64,000 bases of DNA, taken from contig NC_135566.1 in the NCBI RefSeq assembly GCF_964340395.1, forward strand, positions 15,056,501 through 15,120,500, read 5' to 3'. Every line of letters begins with the position of its first letter. Positions within the stretch are counted from its first letter, which is position 1. A model generated the notes under the pieces. It saw only the letters and a program-made list of their open reading frames with translations, was not told where the DNA came from and did not search any database. Position numbers and translations under genes: made by a program. This document shows positions 1-12,200 of this stretch, in pieces. The DNA comes from Glandiceps talaboti. Taxonomy: Eukaryota > Hemichordata > Enteropneusta > Spengelidae.

Positions 1-106
1 TGATGGTCAAGGTTCACAAAAAAAAGTTATGACAGCTGTTAACAAACTAGATATTTGACACTAATACTATGTTCAGACTACAAGTGTGAGTCTCACTCTG
101 AGGCAC

Positions 107-418
107 TTGTTACATACATCTGACACAATACCATAGGTTTTCCCAAATCCAATCGCGTACTTGATATGAGTAGCCAACCAGAGTCCGTCTTTCAATATAA
201 CACTAATGGTTTGAAATTGAAAGAAAGAGAACCACCAAACAACAACAATATCATTGTCTGCGCTCTTTTCAAACGCTCTGAAGTAGTATAGTATACGGCA
301 GTGTAAAGTACTGTACCCGTATGTTTCAGCACATTATGCATTCTCATTCATTCATTGAGTGAATTCACTCAGCACTCGTGTGGAAAACCTATGGTATTGT
401 GTCAGATGTATGTAACAA
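107..418. repeat. Fold-back element with perfect 37-bp inverted arms
   Basis: Positions 107-143 and 382-418 are exact reverse complements over 37 bases (the left arm begins TTGTTACATACATCTGACAC). They are separated by 238 bp of unrelated sequence. Outside the arms similarity fades within about 10 bases. No target-site duplication is obvious. The arrangement fits a non-autonomous inverted-repeat transposon or its remnant. Confidence 0.75.
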
Positions 419-513
419 TGCTCACAAAAGAACTAACGACAGTAAACATAACAGCCAAAAAGAATTAGCAAACAAGCACTCAGCCATGTACAAGCTAGTA
501 GAGTACAAATAGT

Positions 514-515
514 TG

Positions 516-549
<34 letters not shown>
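514..549. repeat. (ATCA)n microsatellite
   Basis: About nine uninterrupted copies of the tetranucleotide ATCA. Confidence 0.95.
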
Positions 550-1183
550 TACATGCCTCCTTTCCCCTGTGAGCAGACATGAATATTTATTAGATGCACA
601 CTAAATATTCATGACTGCTAATACCTTATAGTATCGTTTAGATTAGATTCCGCATACAGACATGTACTAGTCATCCGGGGAAAAAGATAAAATTAGACCA
701 TTTTGTATTAGATTATCTTCAATATAAATTTTTATGACTTCGTTAATTGCTGGTCTTAATCATTTCCAAGGATAGATAATCTTGGTTTAGTTCCCGGTTT
801 TAATATAATTCCATTGTTTGACACCCTTTAAGATACTAAAATTAGAATTATTTCCTTTCCTAATATCTGGTGTATTATTAAATATGTTCACAGCAATTTC
901 GTAAAAATGTCACTAGATGCCATATTGTAAATGTCAATGTATTTCAAGGTGGTTGCCATGGTAATTTGCAATATTCGCTGGTTCTATTTCATATATTATT
1001 TCATATATATTGGTTTGGCTATATTCATGTTCCATATAGATAAAGGACTGATTCTATTACTGTACAGGCTTGAATATCAAATAAATCTCATGTCTACACC
1101 AACATTTTTAGATGTTTGCTGTTGTCATGCAATAATATGCAATGATGTGATATTAAATGCAGTAATACGTGATAATGTAATAT

Positions 1184-1421
1184 TAAAATGGCCATATGGA
1201 TGAGGTATATGGGTATTTTTTTTTATTTTTAATTTATAAAACAATTTTATCATGGTTACTACTTGAAAAATTGACGTGAAACAACATAGACCAAGTCTGT
1301 GTTTGTAACTCAATAAATTGCAAAAGATTAATAAAACATGTAAAAAGTTTGTTATTGTATGTACAATAGCAAACATTTTAATTTTTTTTAGCTTTTTACA
1401 GTGTATTGAGTTACAAGCAAT
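1184..1421. mobile_element. Truncated copy of a palindromic MITE-like element
   Basis: The segment shares its terminus (CATATGGATGAGG) and its interior (the runs GAAACAACAT and GTTTGTTATTGTATGTACAA) with the full palindrome at about 61.39-61.73 kb. Here the left arm and centre are present, but the right arm breaks off after the mirrored GTATTGAGTTAC at about 1412-1423. A terminal stub of the same family lies near 5661-5685. Confidence 0.7.
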
Positions 1422-2964
1422 TCAATATAATTGTAATTATAAATATAAAACACCAGCAGTGTATAGTATGTAGAAATAATCTTTGTAAGAAAAGGTTGAT
1501 TATCTAACTTCTTGCATAGAATGATCATGTTCAATTGACTATTTTCTATGTACACAATACTGCCATAGGTGTCTAAAATCGGTGATCCCAAACTGAATCA
1601 TTTATGAATGCTAGGAAAACACTGATGAGTTCAGCTGCTATGGATTCAAGAAAGGCGTAATGGAATCATATAGTTCCCCTGGCACTGTTTTACAACATAT
1701 GCTATGGTGATATCATCTTAGTCTTGCTTAACAGTGTCGAATGCTAATCAAATATTCATGTCTGATATATGAAGTAATATCTTGACTTGGAGTCATCAGG
1801 ATGATAATAAGAGATCTTCTTTTATTGGGTGTAGGATTACATAGTCTTAACACTTGCAGCTAAATATCGACCAGTGAAAGATGTCTTTTGTATTGACTTA
1901 CTCAGGAAATTATATTTTTAGTGCCTCTGTCTATTTCTAACACCAAAATTATAATTTCAGCTCTATTCAAATTCATCTGACACATTTGTTGACATAGGTG
2001 TAATTTTTATGGTCGTAATTAATTTTTTTTAGAATTGAAAACTGAACAAAAATTTGATATTGTGAACAATTTTTTATTTCTTTGAGATAGTACCTTAAGC
2101 TTGGTGTAGCACGTACGTCAAATTATGGAGAAACGTGAATGATATTCTGAAAAAATGTGCACAGCTGATACAGAATGGGTGTGATGTACTGTAAATTTAG
2201 ATTTTTTTCCACTATAAAATTTACAGTCTTCTGTCAATTCTAATTTCTACTAATTACCAGATTGGTACGTTTTGTTCATGTACAAGAAAGCGCATAATTC
2301 AGTACTTATTGTTGCGTTTTTAAAAAATTTTCTAGTGAAATAAGTGAAAGTAAGTCTTAAGTGAAAATCTCCACATTTACAGTTTATCTACAATATTATC
2401 ATTCCTTGAATGTTATTGTCAAGTCAGTATGAAATTATTTTAGTTCAGTTGTAATAGGATTCATGAGTGAAAGTTAAGACTACATCACCTGCGAGTAATG
2501 TCATAACGATTTCATCTCAATTCACAAGTTTCATCAAACTGTTCATTTCTGTCAAGTGTCCAGCATCACTGCAACGCTGGTACTAGAATTATGTAATTTA
2601 ATGTTATTTGAAGGAAGAATCAATATCATTTTGACATGCCATTAGAACTCAGCCATTATTAATAATTCATTACTAAAAAAGTCGTGCAGGAATATTGTCG
2701 TGATTAATATATAAAGCATCTTAAGAAATACAAGAAATTATTATCAGATGAGAGTGATATTAAATATTTGATAAAAAAGTTTCTGTAAATATATCATGAA
2801 ATTTGTATGCATCATGACAGTTTGGTATCATTAACCATAAAATATGTAGTGTAAAAAATTATGTACAATTTCATATATCATATGTATGGACGGATATTTG
2901 TCAATGTGTACTTGTAGAATACAATAGTACTCAAACTGAATTTGAGGTAGCAGCTCAGACCTAT

Positions 2965-3114
2965 CATACATACATACACATATGTATATACACTGAGTCA
3001 GACACCGACATAAATACATACACATACAACACACATACATGAACATGCATGCATGCATACATACATACATACATACATACACATGCAACACACATACACA
3101 GACATGAACATGCA

Positions 3115-3146
<32 letters not shown>

Positions 3147-3677
3147 CATACATACATCCATACATACATACACAGACATGAACATGCATACATACATACA
3201 CACACATACATACATACATACATACATACATACATACATACATACATACATAAATACATACAGATGTACATACATACATACATACATACACACATCCAAC
3301 ACACATACATGAACATGCATACATACATACATACATACATACACACACATACAACACACATACAACACACATACAGACATGAACATACATACATACATAC
3401 ATACATACATACATGCATACATACATACATACATACAAACATACATACATACATACATGCATACAACATACATACATACATACATACATACATGCATACA
3501 CATATACACATATACACATACATACATACATACATACATACATACATACATGTACATACATACATACATACATACATGCATACATACAACATACATACAT
3601 ACATACATACATACATACATACATACATACATACATGCATACATATACACACATATACACATACATACATACATACA

Positions 3678-3709
<32 letters not shown>

Positions 3710-3803
3710 CACACATATACACATACATACATACATACATACATACATACATGCATACATACATACATACATACTTACATATACACATACATACATACAT
3801 ACA

Positions 3804-3834
<31 letters not shown>
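2965..3834. repeat. Long (CATA)n tetranucleotide array
   Basis: About 870 bp of CATA/ATAC units, interrupted by CACA, CATG, TGCA and CAGACATGAACATGCAT variants. The variant blocks recur, which indicates internal duplication on top of slippage. The long open frames on both strands (Tyr/Ile/His/Thr repeats on one, Met/Tyr/Val/Cys repeats on the other) exist only because the repeat lacks stops. They are not genes. Confidence 0.97.
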
Positions 3835-3835
<1 letters not shown>

Positions 3836-4144
3836 GGAATGATAAATCTTGTAAGGACACTAAATGTGTTATCCATCATATTACAAGCAAATCTTGATAT
3901 TAACATTAATTGGCCTTCCACTTGAAAACCCAGACAGTTAAGCTTTACTAGCTACAAAGATTAATAACTGTCCACAGTAATACAGAGCTGAGTAGACAGT
4001 CATGGGAAAACAATATTAATTGCTAACTGAGTAGTGTGTACAGCATAAATCCATGCCCATAAATCATTCAATGACATGTCCCTTAGCAAACACTGTGAGT
4101 AGAATCATTGATTTTATCTGAACATATATGGCAGGTTGCTTAGT

Positions 4145-4467
4145 TTATTGTAGTCTTGGTTACCCAGACTCTTGCCACTGGGGGCTCTGCCTATGAGACC
4201 TCCCCCCGAGTCTGGGGAAACAAGATTCCAACTCACCCACGCAGGAAGTAGGTACTTTTGCGACAAGTTATAACTTAATTCTCTAGCGAGTGATACATCT
4301 AAATTACAACAAATAGGCATTGTAAACCCATTTTTTTATGACTTGGAAGAAATGTGCGGTGAAACTCCTGGTGCGGGGGTAGTTGAAACATGGTTTCCCA
4401 AGACTCTCATCTGGGTGGTCTCATAGGAGAGCCCCCAACGGTGAGAGTCTGGGTAACCGAGACTAGT
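4145..4467. mobile_element. Fold-back element (GGTTACCCAGACTC type)
   Basis: The left arm starts near 4147 and the right arm ends near 4466. They are imperfect reverse complements of roughly 110 bp. The shared core is GGTTACCCAGACTC, then TGGGGGCTCT, then CCTATGAGACC, then the variant AGTCTgGGGAAAC/AGTCTtGGGAAAC. A short unique centre at about 4270-4370 separates them. This is the structure of a MITE. The short open frames on both strands across it are by-products. Confidence 0.8.
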
Positions 4468-4999
4468 ATTTTAAATTCTGAACACATTTCTTCTAAGAAA
4501 TCTGGAGGATATTCTACTTGTCCAGACAGATTAGCTTATTATTGCCAATTCTCTGATGACATCTTATTTGGAGTATAAGTCTGTTGAGGATATGCAGTAT
4601 TTAAAAATTGATTGAACTAACATAATTTATTTCGTTGATATAATATTTTCTGAATTATTGACAGAAAATGAGATAAAGTTATATCCTTTGAATATTGAGT
4701 GCAGTCATTCATTGAGATTATGAATGTCTGCCAAAGGTCAAAGTTCAAACTGAGGACTACAAAAATGTCTAGTGTAAATTTATATATATATATATATAGT
4801 ACTTACATTATCTTTAATGAAGTGGGCGATTATTAAACGTTTTTTGTCAGTTTTGTTAAAGGTGCACTAGCTGTTATTGGAGTATTATTTTTTTTTGATC
4901 AGACATGAACAAAATATTTAGTCTAGTATTCACTGAAAATTGTTACAATACCAATAATTAGCCACTGTATATGTTAATTAGAGATCACTTTTATCCAGA

Positions 5000-5180
5000 A
5001 GTAGTACAGTAACAGGTTGAAATCATAATCACGTTGGGGGCGCTGTTTTTAGGATGTGGACCCAAAATTGATTTGATTGGATTTATTGTACTATATTATC
5101 TGTATATATACAGTTTACACAAATACATTTAGCTACATGTGATTCAATACTGTTCAAGGTGTGCAATATTTATTACGAGG
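5000..5180 (+). repeat. Dispersed repeat, copy A
   Basis: The segment reading GTTGAAATCATAATCACGTT, then TGGACCCAAAATTGATTTGA, then ATGTGATTCAATACTGT matches, with divergence, the reverse complement of about 47060-47240. Two inverted copies 42 kb apart point to an interspersed repeat family. No terminal structure is clear. Confidence 0.65.
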
Positions 5181-6126
5181 AAGCCATTATTCAAATTTGT
5201 GTACCTAAACATTTGAACTGTTGAACTTTGTGATTATGATAATGATTTACAGTAATAATAATAATAATAACAGTAATATAACAATTCTAGTGAGGAGGAT
5301 CATGGATATTGTCAACTGGGAGCTAATCAAGTCTTTGGTCCTGTCCAGACAGTAGTTAAGTCACTCATTATGGCATAATGAATTTTAGATTTGTGATTAT
5401 CATCTGAATTACATTGTGGTTTTCTTATTTTACATACAGCCCTACTTTTATGCGTAATGTTACACTCAGTATATGTGAGTTAGATGCCTGTGGCAGTTTG
5501 TTTGAAAAAGATTGGATCCAAATATAGGGTTTGTAAACAAGACACGACTTCTACTGGCAAGATTTTTATTTCAATGTTTCCAGGCTTTACAGTGGATACT
5601 CAATGGATTCCTCAGGATACTAAATATATTTTAAAAATTCAAATTAATTACTGAATTCTCATCCACATGGCCACTCTAAATTATTCAGGCCAAAAAAAAA
5701 TTGATAGGTTTCAGTTACCTGACCCAACCTATAGTTTTTCACTGCTGACCCTTAACTTTTTAAAAAAACATTTGGGAAATAAATAATGAAATCGCAAAAA
5801 TTCTGAAGTCTCGCAAGAAATAGTGCATGCGGAAACTGACATCAACTTAATAAGACAATATAAAACTGCTCCTTCCAATCTACAATGGCTGTACATCTGA
5901 TGAGAAGAAACCAATAACACAGAGACCATATGGAAAACAATGGAAAACATAACTACCTGAACTAGACACTCACACATGAACAAATAAACAAAATAAAACA
6001 AAAAATCTCCCTACCCCACCTATTTTAAACTTGAGCATAATCAGGACCATATAATTTTTTTAGGCCTCTTCTGAAATACCTGCATATTCATGTATATATA
6101 TATATCTACTTTTATATGTTTTGTAG

Positions 6127-6263
6127 GCTGACAGTGGTGGTTTATGTAGTCCAGGTGGTTTAAGTTATGTTGGGAGAAGTAAAGAAATGCTGGGAGAAAT
6201 ACCAGCAGCTATTGCTTGTAAGAGAATCCACCTGGATAATGCCATTGCTATGGCAGCTAAAAG
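6127..6263 (+). CDS. Oxidoreductase exon 1 (first visible)
   Basis: It is preceded by TTTTGTAG and followed by the donor GTAAGTG. It encodes ADSGGLCSPGGLSYVGRSKE and then a 26-residue helix-rich segment ending AIAMAAKR. The Cys/Gly-rich substrate-side loop is typical of the family shortly after the FAD-binding beta strand. The exon leaves two bases of an Arg codon, completed by the next exon. Confidence 0.8.
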
Positions 6264-9200
6264 GTAAGTGTTGTGATTCGTGGTGGAGGGGGGGGGGGTT
6301 GGGGTTGGGGGGGGGGGCTATGTGTTTTGATTTTTACAAACTTAAAGACTGGAATTCAAACATTGGGGTTTGAATACGGATATTATGTAAATAATAGTGT
6401 AACATATATAGATACAATTTAGAACAAAAGTGTCCAACAGAAAGGTGAAGGTTACTATATGTATGTAGAAGGAGGACAAAGCTTTCTTTTGCTCCTTTCA
6501 TGAAGATAGCAATTACTTTAAGTACACTGCAGTTTATAGTCGATGTACACTGATCCAGGGAAACTATCAGGAACAGCTGTAGTAAAAACTACTCCTGATA
6601 AATGGTTGTTCTATAGGGGGTTGTATTTACGTTCACCTTATCTGTCCTAGATTCTGTGTTTGTTGGACACTACTCGATCACTGTCCTAGGTTCTGTATTT
6701 GTTGGACACTGCATGAGTTTCATCGTATATTTTGCATTTGTCAGACACTGAGTTGTTTTCACAAGCATAAACAATCACCAATTCTTAAATCAAGTTAATC
6801 TCACTCACCCTTAAAAACCAAATAAATAATAATAGTAATAATGATATATTTTTTATTGCCATTATGCATTTAAAAAAATACCCTAGGAAAATGTTGTGAT
6901 GTCACTTATAACAAACAAAGTTACAATTTACACTAGAAAAACATTAAAACTGGTGACATACGCCAAGAGTAAAACTGTAAAGACCATTAAAACTATACAA
7001 TAGTTAAAAGATGACGATATATAGGTAGCTTAGACTATGATGAAGACTTCTACGAAGACTTAAATTGTATAATTTTGCTTTTACAAGATTTTTAAATAAT
7101 TTCTTCTGAATCTTAGCCACTATGATGTATATTATTGAACTTTATTGAGATTAGTAATTAGATATGATCTCTTGTAATCTGGCATGTATTAGTATCAAAT
7201 GGTAAAATGAAAGATTACAGATGACTGTGATATCTGTTCATGAAATTTATCTTGAAATTCAGACATTAGAAATCAAAATGTAGGAAATCATGTTTTGAGA
7301 GAACGATCGACTTTTGTCGAGTAATATTTATTAATATTAAAATTTGTAAATATTTATTTTGTACTTCATTCACATCTTCTCTATAAACAGAGCTGGAGCT
7401 GATCTACAGGAAAACTGTGGTGTTTCAAAAGTAGAATTTGACAAAAATGAAGGTCTGTGGACTGTACACCTAGAAGATTCAGATCGTACTTTTAAATGTC
7501 GTGTCCTTGTATGTGCTGATGGTGCACCTTCGAAATTGGGTTTGAGTTTGGGAATAGTGAAGACACCCCCTGGTGGTACTTGTAGTAGGTCATATGTTGA
7601 ACCAGGCACTCACAAATTTAAAGCAGATGGCGTGGTGTTCTATAACAAAGGATTACTTCCAGGTAAGATTGGATGACAGCCTCAGATTGTTAGACTGTAG
7701 GAAACGTCGTGACGTTCAGCTTTCACTGGTGAAATCGGTGTTGACCGATCTGTGAGGGGCTCTAGGACAAACGCTGATTGCATAAATACTAAATATTACT
7801 ATAATATTCAAAACTGGAGGTTGTAGGCTATCCCCCTCAAAAAGTCAAGCACATGACGATTCTCGAAATCAGCAACAATTTGTGTAGAACTCTGGAATCT
7901 GATTGCATAAATACTAAGTGATAAAACCGTATTTTTAGTTTTAAGTACACTGCCTGAACTCACGTCTTTCAAATGCACTATAGTAGAAATGCTAAGTAAC
8001 CCTAAAAACATGCCTTTCTTGGTTGAATTGTGAGCCATAGTCCTACCGTAGGCATTTGTTTGGGGGCATCTGTCCTACTGGGGCATCTGTCCTATGGGGG
8101 CGTTTGTCCTGTTACCATGTGAGGGCATCCTGTCACGGCATACCCACTTACAGACTATGAGATTGTCTATATTGCTTGTGAAAATAGCACTGATGCATTA
8201 ATATTTGATATAAAGTATGTAAATATATTATTCCTGTCCAAGACTAATTTACAGATGGATAACTTAGAGGTATAACACCATCACTTTGTTCGAATTTGTC
8301 TCAAAATATTGAGTGAAAGAAAATGGAGGTATATGAAATTGCTGCTCTCTTGCCTGAAACAAAAAGCTAAGTTTGATTCAAGTTCTATTCGTATACAAAA
8401 TACCTACCACGATTCATAAAGTGTATTTTAAACAATTCGCAGTTTCTGAGGAAATGACATGAAAAATATCATTTTGGCCAAAGATACTGCTAAAAAAGTC
8501 AATAAAAAACTGACAACTGAAATTTTTGTCATGAGCTATTAATTTGAATGGACACCACACTCTATATATGTATATCAATGCAGTTCAACACAAAATAATG
8601 GAAGTCGCGACATCTATATTGTCGAAAACCATATGGCCTATTTTCAGCAACAGTAGAGTGTGCCCAATCTGTGAGAGTGGAAAAATGATGATGATTCGTG
8701 AGAGTATCAGACATACATCGATGAGGACTGCTGGCAATAACATATATTGTCTACTTTATTAATAAATAACAGAATAAATCGTCGTCTGATAATAAAATTG
8801 AGGTCAGTATGAGGTCAGGTAGTTCACTGACATGAACGCTTTCTGTTACTACAAATCATGAACAGAAAAATATTTACAGAGTCTCGGTGATTTGATTTTG
8901 AGATTTATATGTAGTCTGAATTCACACAAAATTAACAAATGCCGACAGTTTCATCTATAATGCAAATTTGTTGCAAAATTACAGAAATTCTGGAAGCACA
9001 CTGCGGACTTTTGTTGATCACAGATTTATATAGAACTTATACTCAAGAACTTTGAGAACATAAACACAAGAAAAATTTGAGAACATTTTAACTCCAACCT
9101 GTTCCCCATCAAATTATCAAATTTTTTTGAGTGTTCCATTTTTTTCAACATTTTTTGATTATGTCAGTATCATGTGAGAAGTATATTTTCATGAAATTTT

Positions 9201-12200
9201 GCATATTGATGTAGAAAGTTACATATTGATGATGTGTTTTGCATATCCATTATGTTATTTGCATATTCAGTATGTTATTTGCATATTCATAAATGTAGAA
9301 TAACATAAAATTGTTATCATTTATGCATGTTTTTAGCCTTGTAAAGCATGCTGGCTGAAATGTATATGCAGTGTCACACATTTTTTTTAGAGAAATTTGA
9401 TTGCTATCGTGTTCACCATTATTGCAGACTTATTTTCTTCATAAAAGTAGTCAAAAGCAAGATATTCTGATAAAAGGAATCGGATATGATCAGTTCTTGC
9501 CTTAAAGTGCATAGAAAGATTACAGTGTTGGCCATCGTCAATTTTTTAAGAGCAAAATCTGGTTTATGACGGCACAGTGCAAGAATTATGCGATTACGAA
9601 AATCCTGAATAAAAAAGGTATAATATATCTCGGGGCTATGAATTTTTATGACAGTGTGAAAAGATGTATTAAATGTCAGAGGTTGTAAATAGTATGAAGA
9701 TTGTAAAAAACTTCAAATAAAATCGCCATTAATTCTTAAAGTTCATCCTGGAAATAGCTAATTCGTTCAGAAAGTATATTATTCTTTTCTCTTTTTATTT
9801 GAAAGTGGCGACTTTCAGGGAGCTGATAGGGATGCTCAGCTAGGATTTTTTGCAATCTGCAACATGTTGGCTTTGTTCGGTATTGGCTCAAAATTATATT
9901 GTATTGTATTGTATTGTATTGTATTGCTTTAATTTCACCAATGTATAAATATTAAACATACACTGTGCAGACACTAGAAGTACCGTAGTACAAATAGCTC
10001 TAACAGAGATAAGGCGAAAAAAATAATTGTGTGTTTCTGATAACATGGCCTCAGAAAATAGCGTAGGTAGGTCGGGATTTTATTTTATTCTATTTTATCT
10101 TTTTAATGTGCCGGAGGGCAAGGGGCGTGCTTCCCCAAAACTGTTTTAAATGATTAAATTTCGATTTGATTTTCAATTTTGTAGGATATGCAGCGTTATT
10201 TCGTCACCCTGGTGACGAGCTAAATTATTGCGTTTACATTATTCCCGGAAATCCACGAGTAACCAACGAGGATCTGCCTTATTGGCACGAATACCTGAAA
10301 ACTGACGATCCCAATATTAGTCGAGCACTGGGAAAGAACTTTAAGGTTGAAAGAATGAAAGCTGGTAAGAGATACACATAGATAGATCCTTTTTATGTTA
10401 TCACTGAGTTGATGGCAGCAAGGTTGAGATTTTAGTAGTTTGGGTCAATATTTATTTAACATATTCAAAGATAAATCTGAGAAGGGAGATAACGCAGCAA
10501 ATGAAAATCACAAAGCATGCTGACCACACAAAGTTGAAAACAGAAAATGTAATAATCAAAGATGGTTACAACCCTGTCAAAATAATTATCTGAAATTCTT
10601 CAAAAGTGACCATCTCTTTTCATATTTAGCGTGTCTGTTATTTGTAATGTTTGGGTCAACTTAAATAAATTCGTAACTTTTCGATTTGTAATTAAACTAA
10701 TTTTGAGTTTTTAATCGAAAAATGACATCCAGGAAGTTTAACAGCGTGACAAAGAGATTCCTCCTGTGTCTAAGCAGTATTGAAATAAATCATTAATGAA
10801 ATATGTTTTGGTTCAGTTAATTGAAATCTGCATGATTGCGATCGTGAAATATTTAATTATTGCATTCAAATTGAATTTGAGCAAAACCAAAAAGTGATTC
10901 ACAAGTCTCCTGTACTGTATATGATTTTGAACTGAAGTATCTGAAGTTTGAGAATCTGTTATGCTAGTTTATTGAGTCGGTGAATTTCTGATCCCGATTT
11001 TGTAGTCTGTGTTTTTCTACAATAATGTCAAGGGATCACTAAAAAATACAAAACATGTACTCCCAGTTGCCGCGTAGAGATTCTAATATAGTTCATGGCA
11101 TAATCACCTCTAAGGGGTTTACAATCAAATGATGAGGCTAACACTGTTGCCTAGCAACAGTGAGAGATGTTGGATTATTCCCTAAAAGGTCTCCTCTTCA
11201 GAGTACTTCCATGTAGTGCAGTAATCTTATGCCATGGAGGAAATCTCAGTGGACATTCCTTCCTGAAATGAAAGTAGGTTTTATAGTCTAAGATAACAAT
11301 GACATAGTCAAAACTTGGTTTATACGCGTTTAAAAATAGAAAGATCTCAAGTTTGATAGATGGAGGCTAAGGTTTGTACATTTCACACCACTGAAAGGTA
11401 TCACTTTTACTTGTCTGTTTCATCCAGCATCAATCTGATTAAAATCTGATGTGGTGAAAGTGGCTAAATGTGTTTATTTACCTCAGTCTATATCTTTGGG
11501 AAAATTGTTGTTTATTGCTGAAATTTAGGCTTTTTATGAAAGAAATGGTTCAAATGTTTCAAAACAAAACTGAAGATTTATCTGTTCACCAAAGCCTATG
11601 GTGTACTTAAGCCATTCAGTGCTACTGAACAGAACATTGCTCTGGAAATCGGCACTATAGAAATTTGATTGATTGAATTAATTAATTTGAGAATTTATTT
11701 TGAGTTCCCAGTGATTCTTATTGTCACTTTAAAAGATACAAATTATTGAATGCAGGAATATGTACAATACATTGAATTTTATCGGGTAATTGTAACCAAA
11801 GATCTCTTCAAAAATAATTGCTACAAGATAGAATTACTAAATTCCTATGTTCATATTACTACTCTGGCAATCAAGGTTTCGGTGTACTAAGCTAGACACA
11901 AACTAAAACTATTGTTGTGATATGTTGGTTTAAGCAATTGCATGGACATTGGTTTATTTACAGTACTCAGGGTAGGGTGGCATTTCTGATTACTTTTTGT
12001 GTACATTTTGGGGACTGTCAATGTTTTTACTGTATACATCCACACAACATATGCATTGATCTCTATCATCCTATTACAGAATTGAGCAAGTAACTAAGGA
12101 AGTGGGGTTTCTCATCTTTCTTATCACTGAATAATGTTTGTTGGCAATATTTACAAATGTGATAAAGCACTATTACATAACACATCAGGCAAAGCTTTGA

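Larger units (their letters stand above)
1..6126. other. Upstream region with no visible gene
   Basis: No exon with convincing coding character was found on either strand. The stretch holds an inverted repeat near the left edge, an (ATCA)n tract, a truncated palindromic element, the CATA array, a fold-back element at about 4.15-4.47 kb and a copy of a dispersed repeat at about 5.0-5.18 kb, all listed separately. The 5' exons of the oxidoreductase that starts at 6127 should lie here or, more likely, to the left of the window; no GxGxxG-encoding exon was recognised here. Confidence 0.6.
7663..10184 (+). other. Oxidoreductase intron 2
   Basis: About 2.5 kb with no coding signal. It contains three abutting palindromes at 7703-7749, a short imperfect GGGGGCATCTGTCCTA-type repeat at about 8050-8140, an ATTTGCAT-containing 20-bp tandem at about 9230-9290 and a (TATTG)n tract at about 9894-9926. 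Confidence 0.75.

Noticed and set aside
2831-3925. Long open frames on both strands across the CATA array (up to 333 codons)
   Set aside because: They consist only of repeat-encoded residues and exist in several frames at once because the tetranucleotide lacks stops.
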